Source: Nemertoderma westbladi (lineage: Eukaryota; Xenacoelomorpha; Nemertodermatida; Nemertodermatidae). From it: DNA of 64,000 bases. The stretch lies in assembly GCA_032718475.1 (NCBI GenBank), contig JAUCBJ010008737.1, positions 1 to 64,000 of the forward strand, read 5' to 3'. Below the pieces are notes generated by a model, which was given only the letters and a program-made list of their open reading frames with translations, searched no databases and was not told the DNA's origin. Below, piece by piece: positions 1-9,783 of the stretch (position 1 is its first letter; the number at the start of each line of letters is the position of its first letter). Position numbers and translations under genes: made by a program.

Positions 1-425
1 GTCGACCAAAAAGTACTTTTTGGTCGACCAATAAGTCGACTTTTTGGTCGACCAAAAAGTACTTTTTGGTCGACCAAAAACTACTTTTTGGTCGACCAAA
101 AAGTCGACTTATTGGTCGACCAAAAAGTACTTTTTGGTCGACCAAAAAGTACTTTTTGGTCGACCAAAAAGTCGACTTATTGGTCGACCAAAAAGTACTT
201 TTTGGTCGACCAAAAAGTACTTTTTGGTCGACCAAAAAGTCGACTTTTTGGTCGACCAATAAGTCGACTTTTTGGTCGACCAAAAAGTACTTTTTGGTCG
301 ACCAAAAAGTCGACTTATTGGTCGACCAAAAAGTCGACTTTTTGGTCGACCAAAAAGTCTGGAAGTATTATCCAATAGAAAACATATATATAACTATTTT
401 GGAGGTAAAATCAAATTACTGCACC
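1..425 (+). repeat. Left terminal inverted repeat with palindromic 22/24-bp array
   Basis: Positions 1-355 are about 15 units. GGTCGACC alternates with AAAAAGTACTTTTT (22-bp period) or AAAAAGTCGACTTTTT (24-bp period), with variants AATAAGTCGAC and AAAAACTACTTTTT. Each module is itself a palindrome, so each strand can fold on itself. Positions 350-425 are unique sequence, including the motif TTTTGGAGGTAAAATC, which returns inverted at the right end. Confidence 0.9.
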
Positions 426-519
426 AGTACAGAAAGCTTTGTTAAACACATTGATCATAGGTAGGATTTTATTGTTTCATCCGATAGAATTACAGGTTTA
501 GAATTATATTTGCCGAGTT

Positions 520-1737
520 ATGGCAGAACCAAGCGATGTTGAGTTGGGTGGCGTTGTTTCCGATACTAGAGGGAACTCTATAGATGAGTCTATTCGAACT
601 TGGTTTTGGCTGAAAATTCCCTATTCGGATATTTTGGTACTTTTGTCGAGTCAATATGGCATATCTATGTCTTTGAGAACCTTATGCCGACGTCTTCAAA
701 CGATGAACCTGAGTCGTGTAACAGATACCTCCGATGAAACTTTCTGGAAGCTTGTTTCGAACGTTGTCGAAGTAACATTTAATAACCCTGAATTTGGTTA
801 TCGCCAGGTGCAAAAACGAATTATCCTAAACTACAAATTATATGTATCCATGGATATTGTACGATTGATTATGTCTTTAATAAATCCTGAAGCCGCACTA
901 GAGCGAACGAGAACGTTGGGTCATCCTAGGATTTACACGAATAAGGGGCCAAACTTTATCTGGCACTGCGATGGATGGGATAAACTAAAGCCCTATGGCT
1001 TATCAATCCACGGGGCTATTGATGGCTTTTCCCGTAAACTTTTATGGTTGAAAGTATCTGCCAGCAATAAAGACCCGTTTATTATTGCGCAGTTTTATCT
1101 CGATACAATAACTGATCTCGGTGGATTTCCTCAATGTATCCGCGCTGACAGGGGCACTGAAAACGTAAATATAGGAGCCCTTCAAACTTTGTTTTCACTA
1201 ATTTTCACCGTTTGTGATAAGCCTGCATTTTTATACGGTAAGAGCGTGGCTAATCAACGAATAGAGGGTTTTTGGAGCAAATTCCCCGTTTTAGGGATGC
1301 ACTCAATCCTAGAGTTTTTCCACGATATGGACCAGAATGGAATATTAGACACTTCAAACTCCTTGGATATAGAAGTCTGCCGATATGTGTTCATGACTCA
1401 CGTGCAGAGTGTACTTGACGATATTGTCATTCACTGGAACTCACACCGCATTCGCAAGCCTAAACATGGGGTAGCGCCCGGTGGAATTCCGGATGTTTTA
1501 TACCATTTAACCTTGCCTAACTACTTAACAAAAATTGAACCCACCGTTACTATTATCCCTGAACTCAAGGAAATATTTGCTTTCAAACGTAAGCCATGCA
1601 TAAAGGAGGTTACTGACTTCTGTAATCTGGAACTCGCAATTGCCAATAAACCTTATCCGGAATTACTTAACTCACTCTCCGACCTTCAGGATACTTTTGA
1701 ATTTTTAATTAATATAGCGCGTGATGCTTTGGATTAA
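520..1737 (+). CDS. DDE transposase, integrase core (IS3-like)
   Basis: This 405-residue protein probably catalyses strand transfer for the surrounding transposon. Residues about 20-125 resemble an N-terminal helix-turn-helix/IS3-type region. The rve-type catalytic core follows. The triad I assign is D151 in WHCDGWDK, D210 in RADRGTEN and E249 in NQRIEGFW, a D-x38-E spacing close to the integrase D,D-35-E pattern. The segment SIHGAIDGFSRKLLWL is typical of eukaryotic integrase-core transposases. The start is the first ATG after the left TIR and the frame is uninterrupted. Its convergent partner, the HECT protein, lies within the same TIRs. Assignment to the IS3EU superfamily is from memory of the family pattern and was not searched. 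The integrase fold itself is secure. Confidence 0.85.
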   Translation: MAEPSDVELGGVVSDTRGNSIDESIRTWFWLKIPYSDILVLLSSQYGISMSLRTLCRRLQTMNLSRVTDTSDETFWKLVSNVVEVTFNNPEFGYRQVQKRIILNYKLYVSMDIVRLIMSLINPEAALERTRTLGHPRIYTNKGPNFIWHCDGWDKLKPYGLSIHGAIDGFSRKLLWLKVSASNKDPFIIAQFYLDTITDLGGFPQCIRADRGTENVNIGALQTLFSLIFTVCDKPAFLYGKSVANQRIEGFWSKFPVLGMHSILEFFHDMDQNGILDTSNSLDIEVCRYVFMTHVQSVLDDIVIHWNSHRIRKPKHGVAPGGIPDVLYHLTLPNYLTKIEPTVTIIPELKEIFAFKRKPCIKEVTDFCNLELAIANKPYPELLNSLSDLQDTFEFLINIARDALD

Positions 1738-2378
1738 TTATTTTGATGTATTTTAATGTTTGTTTCATTTTAGTAAAATTAGTTTTTCTTTTGTATAAAT
1801 TAGATTCTCCATCCACCCACATGTATTGTTGAAATACAGTAGTGTTTGGTAAAAACAATGAACATTATTAACTTCTGATTTCATTTATAGTAGCCATTAC
1901 TATAATTGTAATCGTAATGTAGCACAAAACTATAGGGCAATAATACAGTAATAATGTATTAACAGGAGATTTAAAAATCAGATTATAAACATTCCGGTAA
2001 TTATTAATTATTAAGAAGAGCATTAAAAGTAACTGAAATGACGAGATAAACAAGAAAATATGGACGGTAATAATTTCTTTTTCTCGAAAACCAAACTACT
2101 AACTAACTACATACTAAACAAAAAATAAACTAACCTATTTAATGCTTAAAGCACAACTTTTCAAGCTTTTTCTCGAAAACCAAACAAAAACGATTCTAAA
2201 CAAAAATGTAAAAACTATTTAAGGTACAATCAATTTGCCATACTAAACAAACAATAAACTAACCTATTTAATGTTTAAAGCACAACTTTTCAAGCAAAAC
2301 AAATTCAGTTTCTGGATTATATGAATTAAAACGGACATGACTCAATGACAAAACGGTTTCAGTAATATTAATAAAATA
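1738..2378. other. Intergenic spacer with a diverged direct repeat
   Basis: This AT-rich spacer lies between the convergent transposase and HECT genes. Two diverged copies of about 100-130 bp lie head to tail, roughly 2069-2167 and 2168-2294. Each begins TTTTTCTCGAAAACCAAAC and ends AAAGCACAACTTTTCAAGC. I see no gene. It probably holds the two 3' untranslated regions. Confidence 0.6.
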
Positions 2379-4487
2379 TCAGTGGTTCCAAAACTCCCAA
2401 CACAGTTGATTCGATAGGAGTAGAAATATATCTTCCTTCATTTCTCCATACGAGCTATAACTGTAAGGCAACTTCAAAGTGGGACCACATGTACTAGCTC
2501 CTATAGATCTCGTGAAAGATGTGGTCACAATGAATTCTACTTGAATTGTATCACATATCATGAGATTGGAACCGGTGATATACCGCAAAAATTTTTGCAA
2601 CTGTTCCGGTGACATATCTCTCAGAACTTTCTTTAGAAAGATCGACGCATCACGCTGTGATTCGTTCTCAAACACTGGAAACGACATTAGTCGGAACATT
2701 GAGGCACTCGTTGGATATAATTGAGAGTAAATCTCGTCTATCTCTTCCAATGACTTGAATGGTTGCCCAGCTTTTCTAAAGCACTTCGCAACGAACTCTG
2801 GTCTTTGAATTACCTCTACATTATTAAGCTCTTTAATTATGTCTCGAATGTTGTCGACAGTTGGTACCGTGCGACATTTAAAGCCACTAAAAGCATCCAT
2901 TAACTCGTCTAAATCTTCTTGATCAGGTAATATACCATTTAGAAGTTGCCGTAAAACATTCCCCTCACTGACATTGAGTAAAGTGTATAGGTTATCAGGA
3001 GGAATTTCTGTCTCTTCAAAATAAACATATTTGAAGAACGGCGAGGATAATTGAACAGGCCAGTATTTAAGTAATTCGTAACCATAAACAAGAATCCGTC
3101 CAATAGACAACCAAACTTCAACATCCCAATCATGCCGTATGCAGGGGATTCCAGATGAGCAACCTCTAACATTAAATTCGCTCCAAAAGATAGCGAAAAG
3201 CTCCCGCGTAAGTCCTAGGTTATCAATTCCACACTCTTGCGATCCATCAGAGCAAATAAACGTTACATGTAGCTCCTTGTACAATGGTATTTCTTCACGG
3301 AAGAGATCAATCATAAACTGAAAAACATTATTCCGAGGCACAGTTATCAAGCGTTTATGGTCAACTAGTCTGCGAACACGAGCTTCGCGTAAATCATTAA
3401 TCGATAATTGTCCATCAAATTCAGATTCACCAGAACTTTCATCCAAAATGCTTATGTCGGTTATTGGAGACATGAATCGCGCAGGAGGATTAATATTTCG
3501 AGGATGACGCCGTCGAAAATCCGTAGAAGCACTGATTTCTAATTCACGGTTTTGCTCGCAAATTAGACACTGACCATTTTCTTCAGATATACCTAGAGTA
3601 CAATTGCAATTAATGCAGATTGTATGATTAAGTGGAACCTGTGCTTGGCTAAAGCTGGGTTCTAGTACTGGTGGACCTGGGCCTGCTGGTGCAGCTACAG
3701 AGTGTCTAGAACCCGAGACTAACAAAGCATTATCACTATTAGGCCTACAAGCAGAAACATCCGGAGTCGTATCATTAAGAACATTATCAGAAACAGCCAC
3801 CTCATTGATCTCAAAATCAGAATGATCAACAGCTTCCTCTAAAGACCTATCACCAGTACCGGTACTTATAATTGTATCAATGCAGAAAAAGAACTGTAAG
3901 GTGCCAGGAACTCCAATAGCTTTGCTGTAATTATCCAAACTGAACTCGGAAGACATATCAGAATCACCTTGGGGATTAGGGAAAACTTCTGTTATTACCT
4001 GCCCCAAACAATTTTCTAGCCTGAAGTTATAATAAGAATTCACATTTCCAAGTGAAGGAGAAACTCCGGCAGGAAAAAATTTATCCTTGATAAATACAAC
4101 TAATGACTTGTATGAGAGGCGAAAGTCTACAGAAAAAACGCACATAGACTTGTCCCCTAATGGGCTTCGTGAAACAATACTATCGCACTTCATCTTGAAT
4201 CGCGCACGCCGTATCACCGATAACGGTCGTCCCATGCGGACAGGTATAGCGTACGCATTGACAGGATCTCTACGGGATCCTGTAATGTGAGAATAACCGC
4301 GTCTGCGGCCTCGATTAATTTGCCTAGTAGATGCTCCTGATACATTAACATTTCTACCAGTGGTTGTGGTACCGGTACTGGTAGATGCTAATTCTGCAAT
4401 CGCCTGTCGTAAGTTCCCTATAGCGACTCTTCTACTATCCGTAACAAAGTCATCACAATCATCATTGTTGGCGCCGGTTTCTTCCAT
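2379..4487 (-). CDS. HECT-type E3 ubiquitin ligase carried by the transposon
   Basis: This is a 702-residue protein. The N-terminal third has a Thr/Ser stretch and an Arg-rich patch (about 58-65). Near residue 300 a cysteine cluster (CINCNC ... CLIC) looks like a small zinc-binding module. The C-terminal roughly 300 residues match a HECT domain: the N-lobe entry LHVTFICSDGSQE, GLTRELFAIFW, then the C-lobe with STCGPTLKLP. The Cys at about residue 667 occupies the position of the thioester cysteine. Family knowledge: HECT ligases receive ubiquitin on this Cys and pass it to substrates. Similar proteins in fish and invertebrates are often annotated as G2E3-like. The frame is complete and lies inside the TIRs, convergent with the transposase. 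Its role for the element is unknown; it could modify host or transposase proteins. Confidence 0.8.
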   Translation of the reverse strand: MEETGANNDDCDDFVTDSRRVAIGNLRQAIAELASTSTGTTTTGRNVNVSGASTRQINRGRRRGYSHITGSRRDPVNAYAIPVRMGRPLSVIRRARFKMKCDSIVSRSPLGDKSMCVFSVDFRLSYKSLVVFIKDKFFPAGVSPSLGNVNSYYNFRLENCLGQVITEVFPNPQGDSDMSSEFSLDNYSKAIGVPGTLQFFFCIDTIISTGTGDRSLEEAVDHSDFEINEVAVSDNVLNDTTPDVSACRPNSDNALLVSGSRHSVAAPAGPGPPVLEPSFSQAQVPLNHTICINCNCTLGISEENGQCLICEQNRELEISASTDFRRRHPRNINPPARFMSPITDISILDESSGESEFDGQLSINDLREARVRRLVDHKRLITVPRNNVFQFMIDLFREEIPLYKELHVTFICSDGSQECGIDNLGLTRELFAIFWSEFNVRGCSSGIPCIRHDWDVEVWLSIGRILVYGYELLKYWPVQLSSPFFKYVYFEETEIPPDNLYTLLNVSEGNVLRQLLNGILPDQEDLDELMDAFSGFKCRTVPTVDNIRDIIKELNNVEVIQRPEFVAKCFRKAGQPFKSLEEIDEIYSQLYPTSASMFRLMSFPVFENESQRDASIFLKKVLRDMSPEQLQKFLRYITGSNLMICDTIQVEFIVTTSFTRSIGASTCGPTLKLPYSYSSYGEMKEDIFLLLSNQLCWEFWNH

Positions 4488-4744
4488 AATGCCACCAATA
4501 GGCCTACTGCAATACAGGGATATGGTTAGTGGTTACCGGTCACATGACAGTTTCATTTAGAGTTTACAGTTTCAATTACTGAATTAGAGTTTAGCTGTTT
4601 AGGCCGATCCTGAACAAATACCTGAAGAAACTACCAGATACTGAGATATACACTCTGAATCTGACAGTATGCAGTACTGTATAGGCCTGTAGCATACCGG
4701 TAGTATATTACAGTATTAGGACTGGTGGGCAAAAGGAACATCAA
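4488..4744. other. HECT gene 5' flank
   Basis: Non-coding sequence between the HECT start and the right TIR. It probably contains the HECT promoter, but I see no clear core element. Several ACCGGT hexamers occur here. Confidence 0.4.
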
Positions 4745-5170
4745 CAAGTAATTTGATTTTACCTCCAAAATACTTGCGTGTTTCCTAATTGGATAATACT
4801 TGCAGACTTTTTGGTCGACCAAAAAGTAGTTTTTGGTCGACCAAAAAGTCGACTTTTTGGTCGACCAAAAACTACTTTTTGGTCGACCAAAAAGTACTTA
4901 TTGGTCGACCAAAAAGTACTTTTTGGTCGACCAAAAAGTCGACTTATTGGTCGACCAAAAAGTACTTTTTGGTCGACCAAAAACTACTTTTTGGTCGACC
5001 AAAAAGTCGACTTATTGGTCGACCAAAAAGTCGACTTATTGGTCGACCAAAAAGTACTTTTTGGTCGACCAAAAACTACTTTTTGGTCGACCAAAAAGTC
5101 GACTTATTGGTCGACCAAAAACTACTTTTTGGTCGACCAAAAAGTACTTTTTGGTCGACCAAAAAGTCGC
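4745..5170 (-). repeat. Right terminal inverted repeat with palindromic array
   Basis: Inverted counterpart of 1-425. The inner unique part (about 4745-4805) is the reverse complement of 350-425, with the shared TTTTGGAGGTAAAATCAAATTAC and AAGTATTATCCAAT segments. The outer part (4805-5170) repeats the GGTCGACC / AAAAAGTACTTTTT modules, including several AAAAACTAC variants. Unit order differs from the left end, so the arrays have evolved by unit turnover. Confidence 0.9.
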
Positions 5171-5303
5171 TTAAAAAAAAAAATAAAAAAAAAGTATTAA
5201 GTGGCACAATTCAGCCACCGTAAATCTTACACCAGCTGAGCGCAAAATAATATTAGCTACTACTAAACTAGAATTCAAAGATGTTAAGAAACATCTTCTA
5301 CGA

Positions 5304-8300
5304 ATGATGTCTGATATTGGTTCAGACAATGTGAACACAAGTACTACTTTAGAAATACATGACAATGAAGGGCCTGAATCAGCCCTTTGGGGAACCAACC
5401 CTAGGAAGTTCACTTCTGCCAGTAAACCTTATACAGGTGGAACGGGGTACATCCCTAATAAATTTAAATCAAAACCATACAACAGTCAAATGTTGCCTAC
5501 ACCTTTAAGTAAGCCTAAGGGACCAAGTGCTCAAAATCGTTGTAGAATATGCGATTCTACTAGACACTTTCAACGAGATTGTCCACACAGAGTTAGTTGT
5601 AACATTTGTGAGTCAATCCTACATCAATCTCAGGCATGTCCTCATGATGATAACGAAACCTTAGCAGTTAAAGACAATATTGATACTGGCAATAGCAATA
5701 TCTATAATGATACAGAAGATGTTTTCCTCTTGCAACATGTATTTCATCAACATGCATACGAGGAAAGGAACTGCATAAACAAATATGACACAAACATATT
5801 TGCAATATTGGATACAGCTTGTACCAAAACTGTAATGGGAGACAATTGGTTCAACAACTTCAAACAAATATATTCTGTTGATCCTGTCCCTTCAAAAACG
5901 AATGTAACCTATGTATTTGGTGGAGGAGAAACCAGGTTGGCTGAAGAAAATTATATTATTGAAATACCTATTGTAGGTAAATATTATAAATTTTCGGTTG
6001 ACCTAGTGAAAGGCCCTTTACCACTATTGCTCTCTAGACCAACACTGGCAAAGCTAGATATGATATTACATGTTAAAGAAAACATGGCTTTTGTTAATGG
6101 CAAACAAATTCACCTTATTGAATTATCATCAGGTCATAGTGCTATTAATATCTCACCACCTTCTTCTAGTTATTCTACAACCATACACACAAAAGATCAA
6201 TCTGAAGCAAATGAATTACTAACTTATAATTCTAAACCTGATAAAATACAGCTTTCCTATGCAGATGTATCAAAGTTACATAAACAGTTTGCCCACCCTC
6301 GAAAGGAAATATTAATAAAATTAATTCAAGATTCTATAGCCAACTGTGGCAACAATTACAATGACATTGTGCAACAAGTCACCAACAGTTGCGAAACATG
6401 CAAATGTATTGGCAGAAAGCCTAGTAATCCTATTGTGGGGTTACCTGTAGCCAATACTACTAATGATGTAATCGGCCTTGACCTTTTCTTTCTGTCAATC
6501 ACTAAACCTGTGTTACACATAATTGATTTATTTTCAAGATTTAGCATGACTGTCTTATTACCTAATAAACTCTCAGAATCCGTCCAAATTGCAATTCTTG
6601 ATAAATGGTGCCTTATATTTGGACCTCCAAACAGAGTAATGAGGAGTGATAATGGTGGAGAATTCAGTGCCCTTAGTTTCACAGAATTCTGCAACAAACT
6701 CAATGTCTTTCACGAGGTAACTGCCCCATACTCACCATTTAGCAATGGTATGACCGAGCGTCATAATGGCCTCATCAAGGAAATATATCAAAGGATAAAG
6801 ATGGAAAATCCAACTTATAAAGATTATAAGATTTTGCAAATGGCTTCCTTTGTTAAAAATGCCTGGCCTGCTAATAATGGATTTTCACCACATCAAATAA
6901 TGTTTGGCAGAGGGCCAAATATAGGAAATATACTTACTGATAATATAAGTGCATTAGACAATGCAACTTCAATAAGTAAGTCTGCTATTGATCATATAGC
7001 ATTACTGAATCAGGTTCGAATAGAATTTGCAAAAGCGGATTCATCAACTAGGATCCGGAGAGCATTATTAAAGAATGTAAGACCTACGAATAAAGGCATT
7101 TCTATGGGTGATAAAGTATACTATTTTTCTTATCAGGATGAAAAATGGTGTGGTCCAGCGAAAGTAGTTGGGATTAATGGAGCCGAAATATTAGTAGCTC
7201 ATGGCTCGAAATACATACAAACCCATAGATCCAAAATACGAATTGATAATAGTTATTATAATCAAAATGTTTCAAATGAGAGTCCATCAGCTGATAGTAA
7301 AGAGGATTTACTATCAGAACCCTGCCAATACATTGAAGGTGATGAAATAGTACACTCAGAACATCTTATACAAGATCATGGCAGCTATAACAATGATACT
7401 AATGAGAGAGATACCAATGATATCCAAGATACTGCTAATTATAGTAGTAGCTTGAATTTACATCCCTTGTCAGATAATGAAATGACTAATGATAGTGTGA
7501 ATACTCCTATCTCTAACGTGCAGTCTATGAATTCTAGTAATACTATGGAAGATTGTCGGAATGATGAAGAACACACAGAGCCAATTGTAGATAGAAAGCA
7601 ATATCCCCGCCGAGTTCATAAACCACCTGAGCGATATGGCTACTCTGCTGGTCATATTTCACAGAATAACATTGACAAGAAAATACAAGAAGAATATAGT
7701 TGTGAGGTAGCTGAGGCAAAAGAAAAAGAACTCTCCAATTGGCTGGATAATAATGTATATACTGAAGTTGATGAGAGTGAATTATCACCTAATGCCAATA
7801 TTGTATCAACAAGATGGGTAATTGACTTAAAATATGTTGATAGTATTCAAACTATAAAGGCTCGCCTTGTAGCCAAAGGGTTTCAAGATAATGATACTCC
7901 TATATCCTTTGCACCAACATGTGAGAAGATGTCAATACGGACTTTGCTTTCAGTTGCTGCTAGATTGAACTGGAAATTATGGATAGTGGATATAAAACGT
8001 GCATTCTTACAGAATGGCAAATTACCGGATGAGAGGATTGTTTATGTGATTCCACCAGAAGAATATTTGAGAGAGAACAAGAGATGTGTATACTGGAAAT
8101 TGAAGAAGTCAATTTATGGTTTACAGGATGCATCACGACATTGGTTTGTTAAACTTAAAAGTGAATTAGAGAAACTAGGCTGTCAACAAAACAAACTAGA
8201 CCCTGCTATGTATTCCTTAATGTCAGTAGAAGACAATCTAGTTGCAATCATTGCCACACATGTCGATGATATAGCAATAGCAGGAAGCAGTGAAATATCA

Positions 8301-9200
8301 TCTACATTTATTGATGGAATCCAATCAAATCTCAGTGTTGGAAAGATAACAGATGTCAGTTGTAATTGGGTAAAATTTCTTGGTGTTTTCGTACGTACAA
8401 TGGAATATGGTGGATTCGAAATTTCTCAAGATCCTTTCATTCAATCTTTGTCCTGTTCAAGCATGGAATCCTTTCAGAATTCAGAATCCAAGGATATATA
8501 CCATTACTTCAAATCACTGCTTGGGAAATTGATGTGGATATCCACTAACACTCGTCCCGACATAGCCTTTTTTGTGGGAACCTTATCACAGATTCAGCAA
8601 CCAACGCTTAATGATATTTGTAGCTTGCACAAAATTGTCAGAAAATTGAAATGCGAAATAATTACCATCAAATTCCCTACTACTAATGACAAACTGGAAT
8701 CTTTATATATATTTACAGATTCTTCATTCGGCAATCCATCCAGGATGGGTATCTGTATTTTTTGGGGATGTCATTTGATATATTGGTGCAGTCGCTGCAC
8801 AAAGCGGGTGACAAAGAGTACATTATCTGCTGAGACCTTTTCACTTGTTGAAGGTGTCGATTTGGGAGGATACTTGCATGTCTTTCTTCATTCACTAACG
8901 CATTATTCATATCCATTTGTTTACTTATCAGACCATAGGGGTCTGACCCAAGATGTGCAGAGTGGAAAAATGTCGCAAGAGAGGAGATTATGCATTGATT
9001 TTGCATATATTCGGGATAACATTCAATTGGAAGACTTGATTTGGATACCTACTAAACTACAAATCACAGACACATTAACAAAATCAAGAAGTCTGGCGTC
9101 ACTATTGTTAAAACGTATTCTAGATGATCCCACTTGTCTATATGAGTGTATATCCATTTTAGCTGAACACAAACATAGAAAGAAAGTAAATGTATTTTAG
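5304..9200 (+). CDS. Copia gag-pol polyprotein (partial gag)
   Basis: This is a 1298-residue frame from the first ATG; coding continues upstream to about 5187. In order: gag zinc knuckle CX2CX4HX4C at residues 80-93; aspartic protease with DTA at 170-172; integrase with an HHCC-type finger (H...H...CETC), then Asp in IGLDLF (about 391), Asp in RSDNGGEF (about 448) and Glu in MTERHNG (about 484). A GKPRR-like basic/proline segment follows, then the RT with HVDD in place of the usual YVDD (about 986), and RNase H with FTDSSFGNP and LSAETFSL. Integrase before RT is diagnostic of Ty1/Copia. The catalytic frame has no stop, so decay since insertion is limited. Only the missing gag N-terminus and 5' LTR make it defective. 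Confidence 0.92.
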   Translation: MMSDIGSDNVNTSTTLEIHDNEGPESALWGTNPRKFTSASKPYTGGTGYIPNKFKSKPYNSQMLPTPLSKPKGPSAQNRCRICDSTRHFQRDCPHRVSCNICESILHQSQACPHDDNETLAVKDNIDTGNSNIYNDTEDVFLLQHVFHQHAYEERNCINKYDTNIFAILDTACTKTVMGDNWFNNFKQIYSVDPVPSKTNVTYVFGGGETRLAEENYIIEIPIVGKYYKFSVDLVKGPLPLLLSRPTLAKLDMILHVKENMAFVNGKQIHLIELSSGHSAINISPPSSSYSTTIHTKDQSEANELLTYNSKPDKIQLSYADVSKLHKQFAHPRKEILIKLIQDSIANCGNNYNDIVQQVTNSCETCKCIGRKPSNPIVGLPVANTTNDVIGLDLFFLSITKPVLHIIDLFSRFSMTVLLPNKLSESVQIAILDKWCLIFGPPNRVMRSDNGGEFSALSFTEFCNKLNVFHEVTAPYSPFSNGMTERHNGLIKEIYQRIKMENPTYKDYKILQMASFVKNAWPANNGFSPHQIMFGRGPNIGNILTDNISALDNATSISKSAIDHIALLNQVRIEFAKADSSTRIRRALLKNVRPTNKGISMGDKVYYFSYQDEKWCGPAKVVGINGAEILVAHGSKYIQTHRSKIRIDNSYYNQNVSNESPSADSKEDLLSEPCQYIEGDEIVHSEHLIQDHGSYNNDTNERDTNDIQDTANYSSSLNLHPLSDNEMTNDSVNTPISNVQSMNSSNTMEDCRNDEEHTEPIVDRKQYPRRVHKPPERYGYSAGHISQNNIDKKIQEEYSCEVAEAKEKELSNWLDNNVYTEVDESELSPNANIVSTRWVIDLKYVDSIQTIKARLVAKGFQDNDTPISFAPTCEKMSIRTLLSVAARLNWKLWIVDIKRAFLQNGKLPDERIVYVIPPEEYLRENKRCVYWKLKKSIYGLQDASRHWFVKLKSELEKLGCQQNKLDPAMYSLMSVEDNLVAIIATHVDDIAIAGSSEISSTFIDGIQSNLSVGKITDVSCNWVKFLGVFVRTMEYGGFEISQDPFIQSLSCSSMESFQNSESKDIYHYFKSLLGKLMWISTNTRPDIAFFVGTLSQIQQPTLNDICSLHKIVRKLKCEIITIKFPTTNDKLESLYIFTDSSFGNPSRMGICIFWGCHLIYWCSRCTKRVTKSTLSAETFSLVEGVDLGGYLHVFLHSLTHYSYPFVYLSDHRGLTQDVQSGKMSQERRLCIDFAYIRDNIQLEDLIWIPTKLQITDTLTKSRSLASLLLKRILDDPTCLYECISILAEHKHRKKVNVF

Positions 9201-9268
9201 TTTTTTTTTTTAGATTTATATTGGGGTTCATCATGATGATGTGGGTTGAATGTTATTGATATATATAT

Positions 9269-9783
9269 TGTTGAAATGTTTTTTCCAAATATTTCTTGCA
9301 ATTATCGATACAGTAATTGATATTTTTGGAAAGGTGGATGATAGATAGACAATACTACGTAATTCCGAAAGACAGTACTGGACTTGTTATATTATATATC
9401 ATATGTATGTTACATAGATTTAACTGATGGATATGCATATATGTTAGCAAGACGCTAGGCATATGTTATGTTATATGTGGTCTCTTGTCATATCTGTATT
9501 GTATCTATTGTTATATATATATATGTTGGTGTGGTATTTGTAGCGTATATTGTCCTATACTTGATTTATCCATTTATTACTATGGACACCAATTTAAGAA
9601 AGACTGAAGAGATTGTTATATTATTTACTGTATGTGTCTTTTGTCTAGTTACTGTTTTATAGTTTGTGCTAGTACCGTGTTTGAGTCTGTATGTGTCCTT
9701 GTTTATTACTTGATTATATGCAAGCACCACTGTACAGCTGTACCTACCAGGTCAGCAGGTACCGGTATTTTTCTACTTTAACA
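9269..9783 (+). repeat. Candidate Copia 3' LTR
   Basis: The segment begins TGTTGAAATG and ends TTTAACA, so it has the TG...CA boundary with a short imperfect inverted repeat. It lies 68 bp after the pol stop. There is no second LTR in the window to compare, so the limits are inferred only from the termini. Confidence 0.4.

Larger units (their letters stand above)
1..5170. mobile_element. DNA transposon with IS3-like transposase, HECT ligase and palindrome-array TIRs
   Basis: Seen: about 425-bp inverted repeats at both ends flank two convergent genes, a DDE transposase (+) and a HECT-domain protein (-). The outer roughly 355 bp of each repeat is a tandem array of palindromic units. The inner 70 bp is unique and matches between the ends. 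The left edge coincides with the window start, so the outermost bases and the target duplication cannot be checked. On the right the element abuts an A-rich tract and a truncated Copia gag frame. Known: eukaryotic IS3-related transposons (IS3EU in Repbase terms) carry integrase-type transposases, and Foldback-type elements have ends made of internal repeats. Inference: this is one element combining both features. Both genes are open, so it may be young. Confidence 0.8.
5187..9783 (+). mobile_element. Copia (Ty1) retrotransposon, 5' truncated
   Basis: One long gag-pol frame in Copia order (zinc knuckle, protease, integrase, RT, RNase H) is followed by a possible 3' LTR. No 5' LTR or matrix/capsid part of gag is present. 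The frame is open upstream of the first ATG to a stop at 5184, next to the DNA transposon end. The 5' part was therefore lost, or separated by the transposon insertion. Confidence 0.85.

Noticed and set aside
1-464. Overlapping frames encoding VDQKVLFGRPKS-type repeats in both TIRs
   Set aside because: They are translations of the 22/24-bp palindromic array in all frames and both strands. The frames are open only because the unit lacks stops, and there is no sign of coding selection.
9468-9662. A 64-codon hydrophobic frame in the presumed Copia LTR
   Set aside because: It lies in AT-rich LTR-like sequence with repeated TATATA and has no family resemblance. Probably chance.
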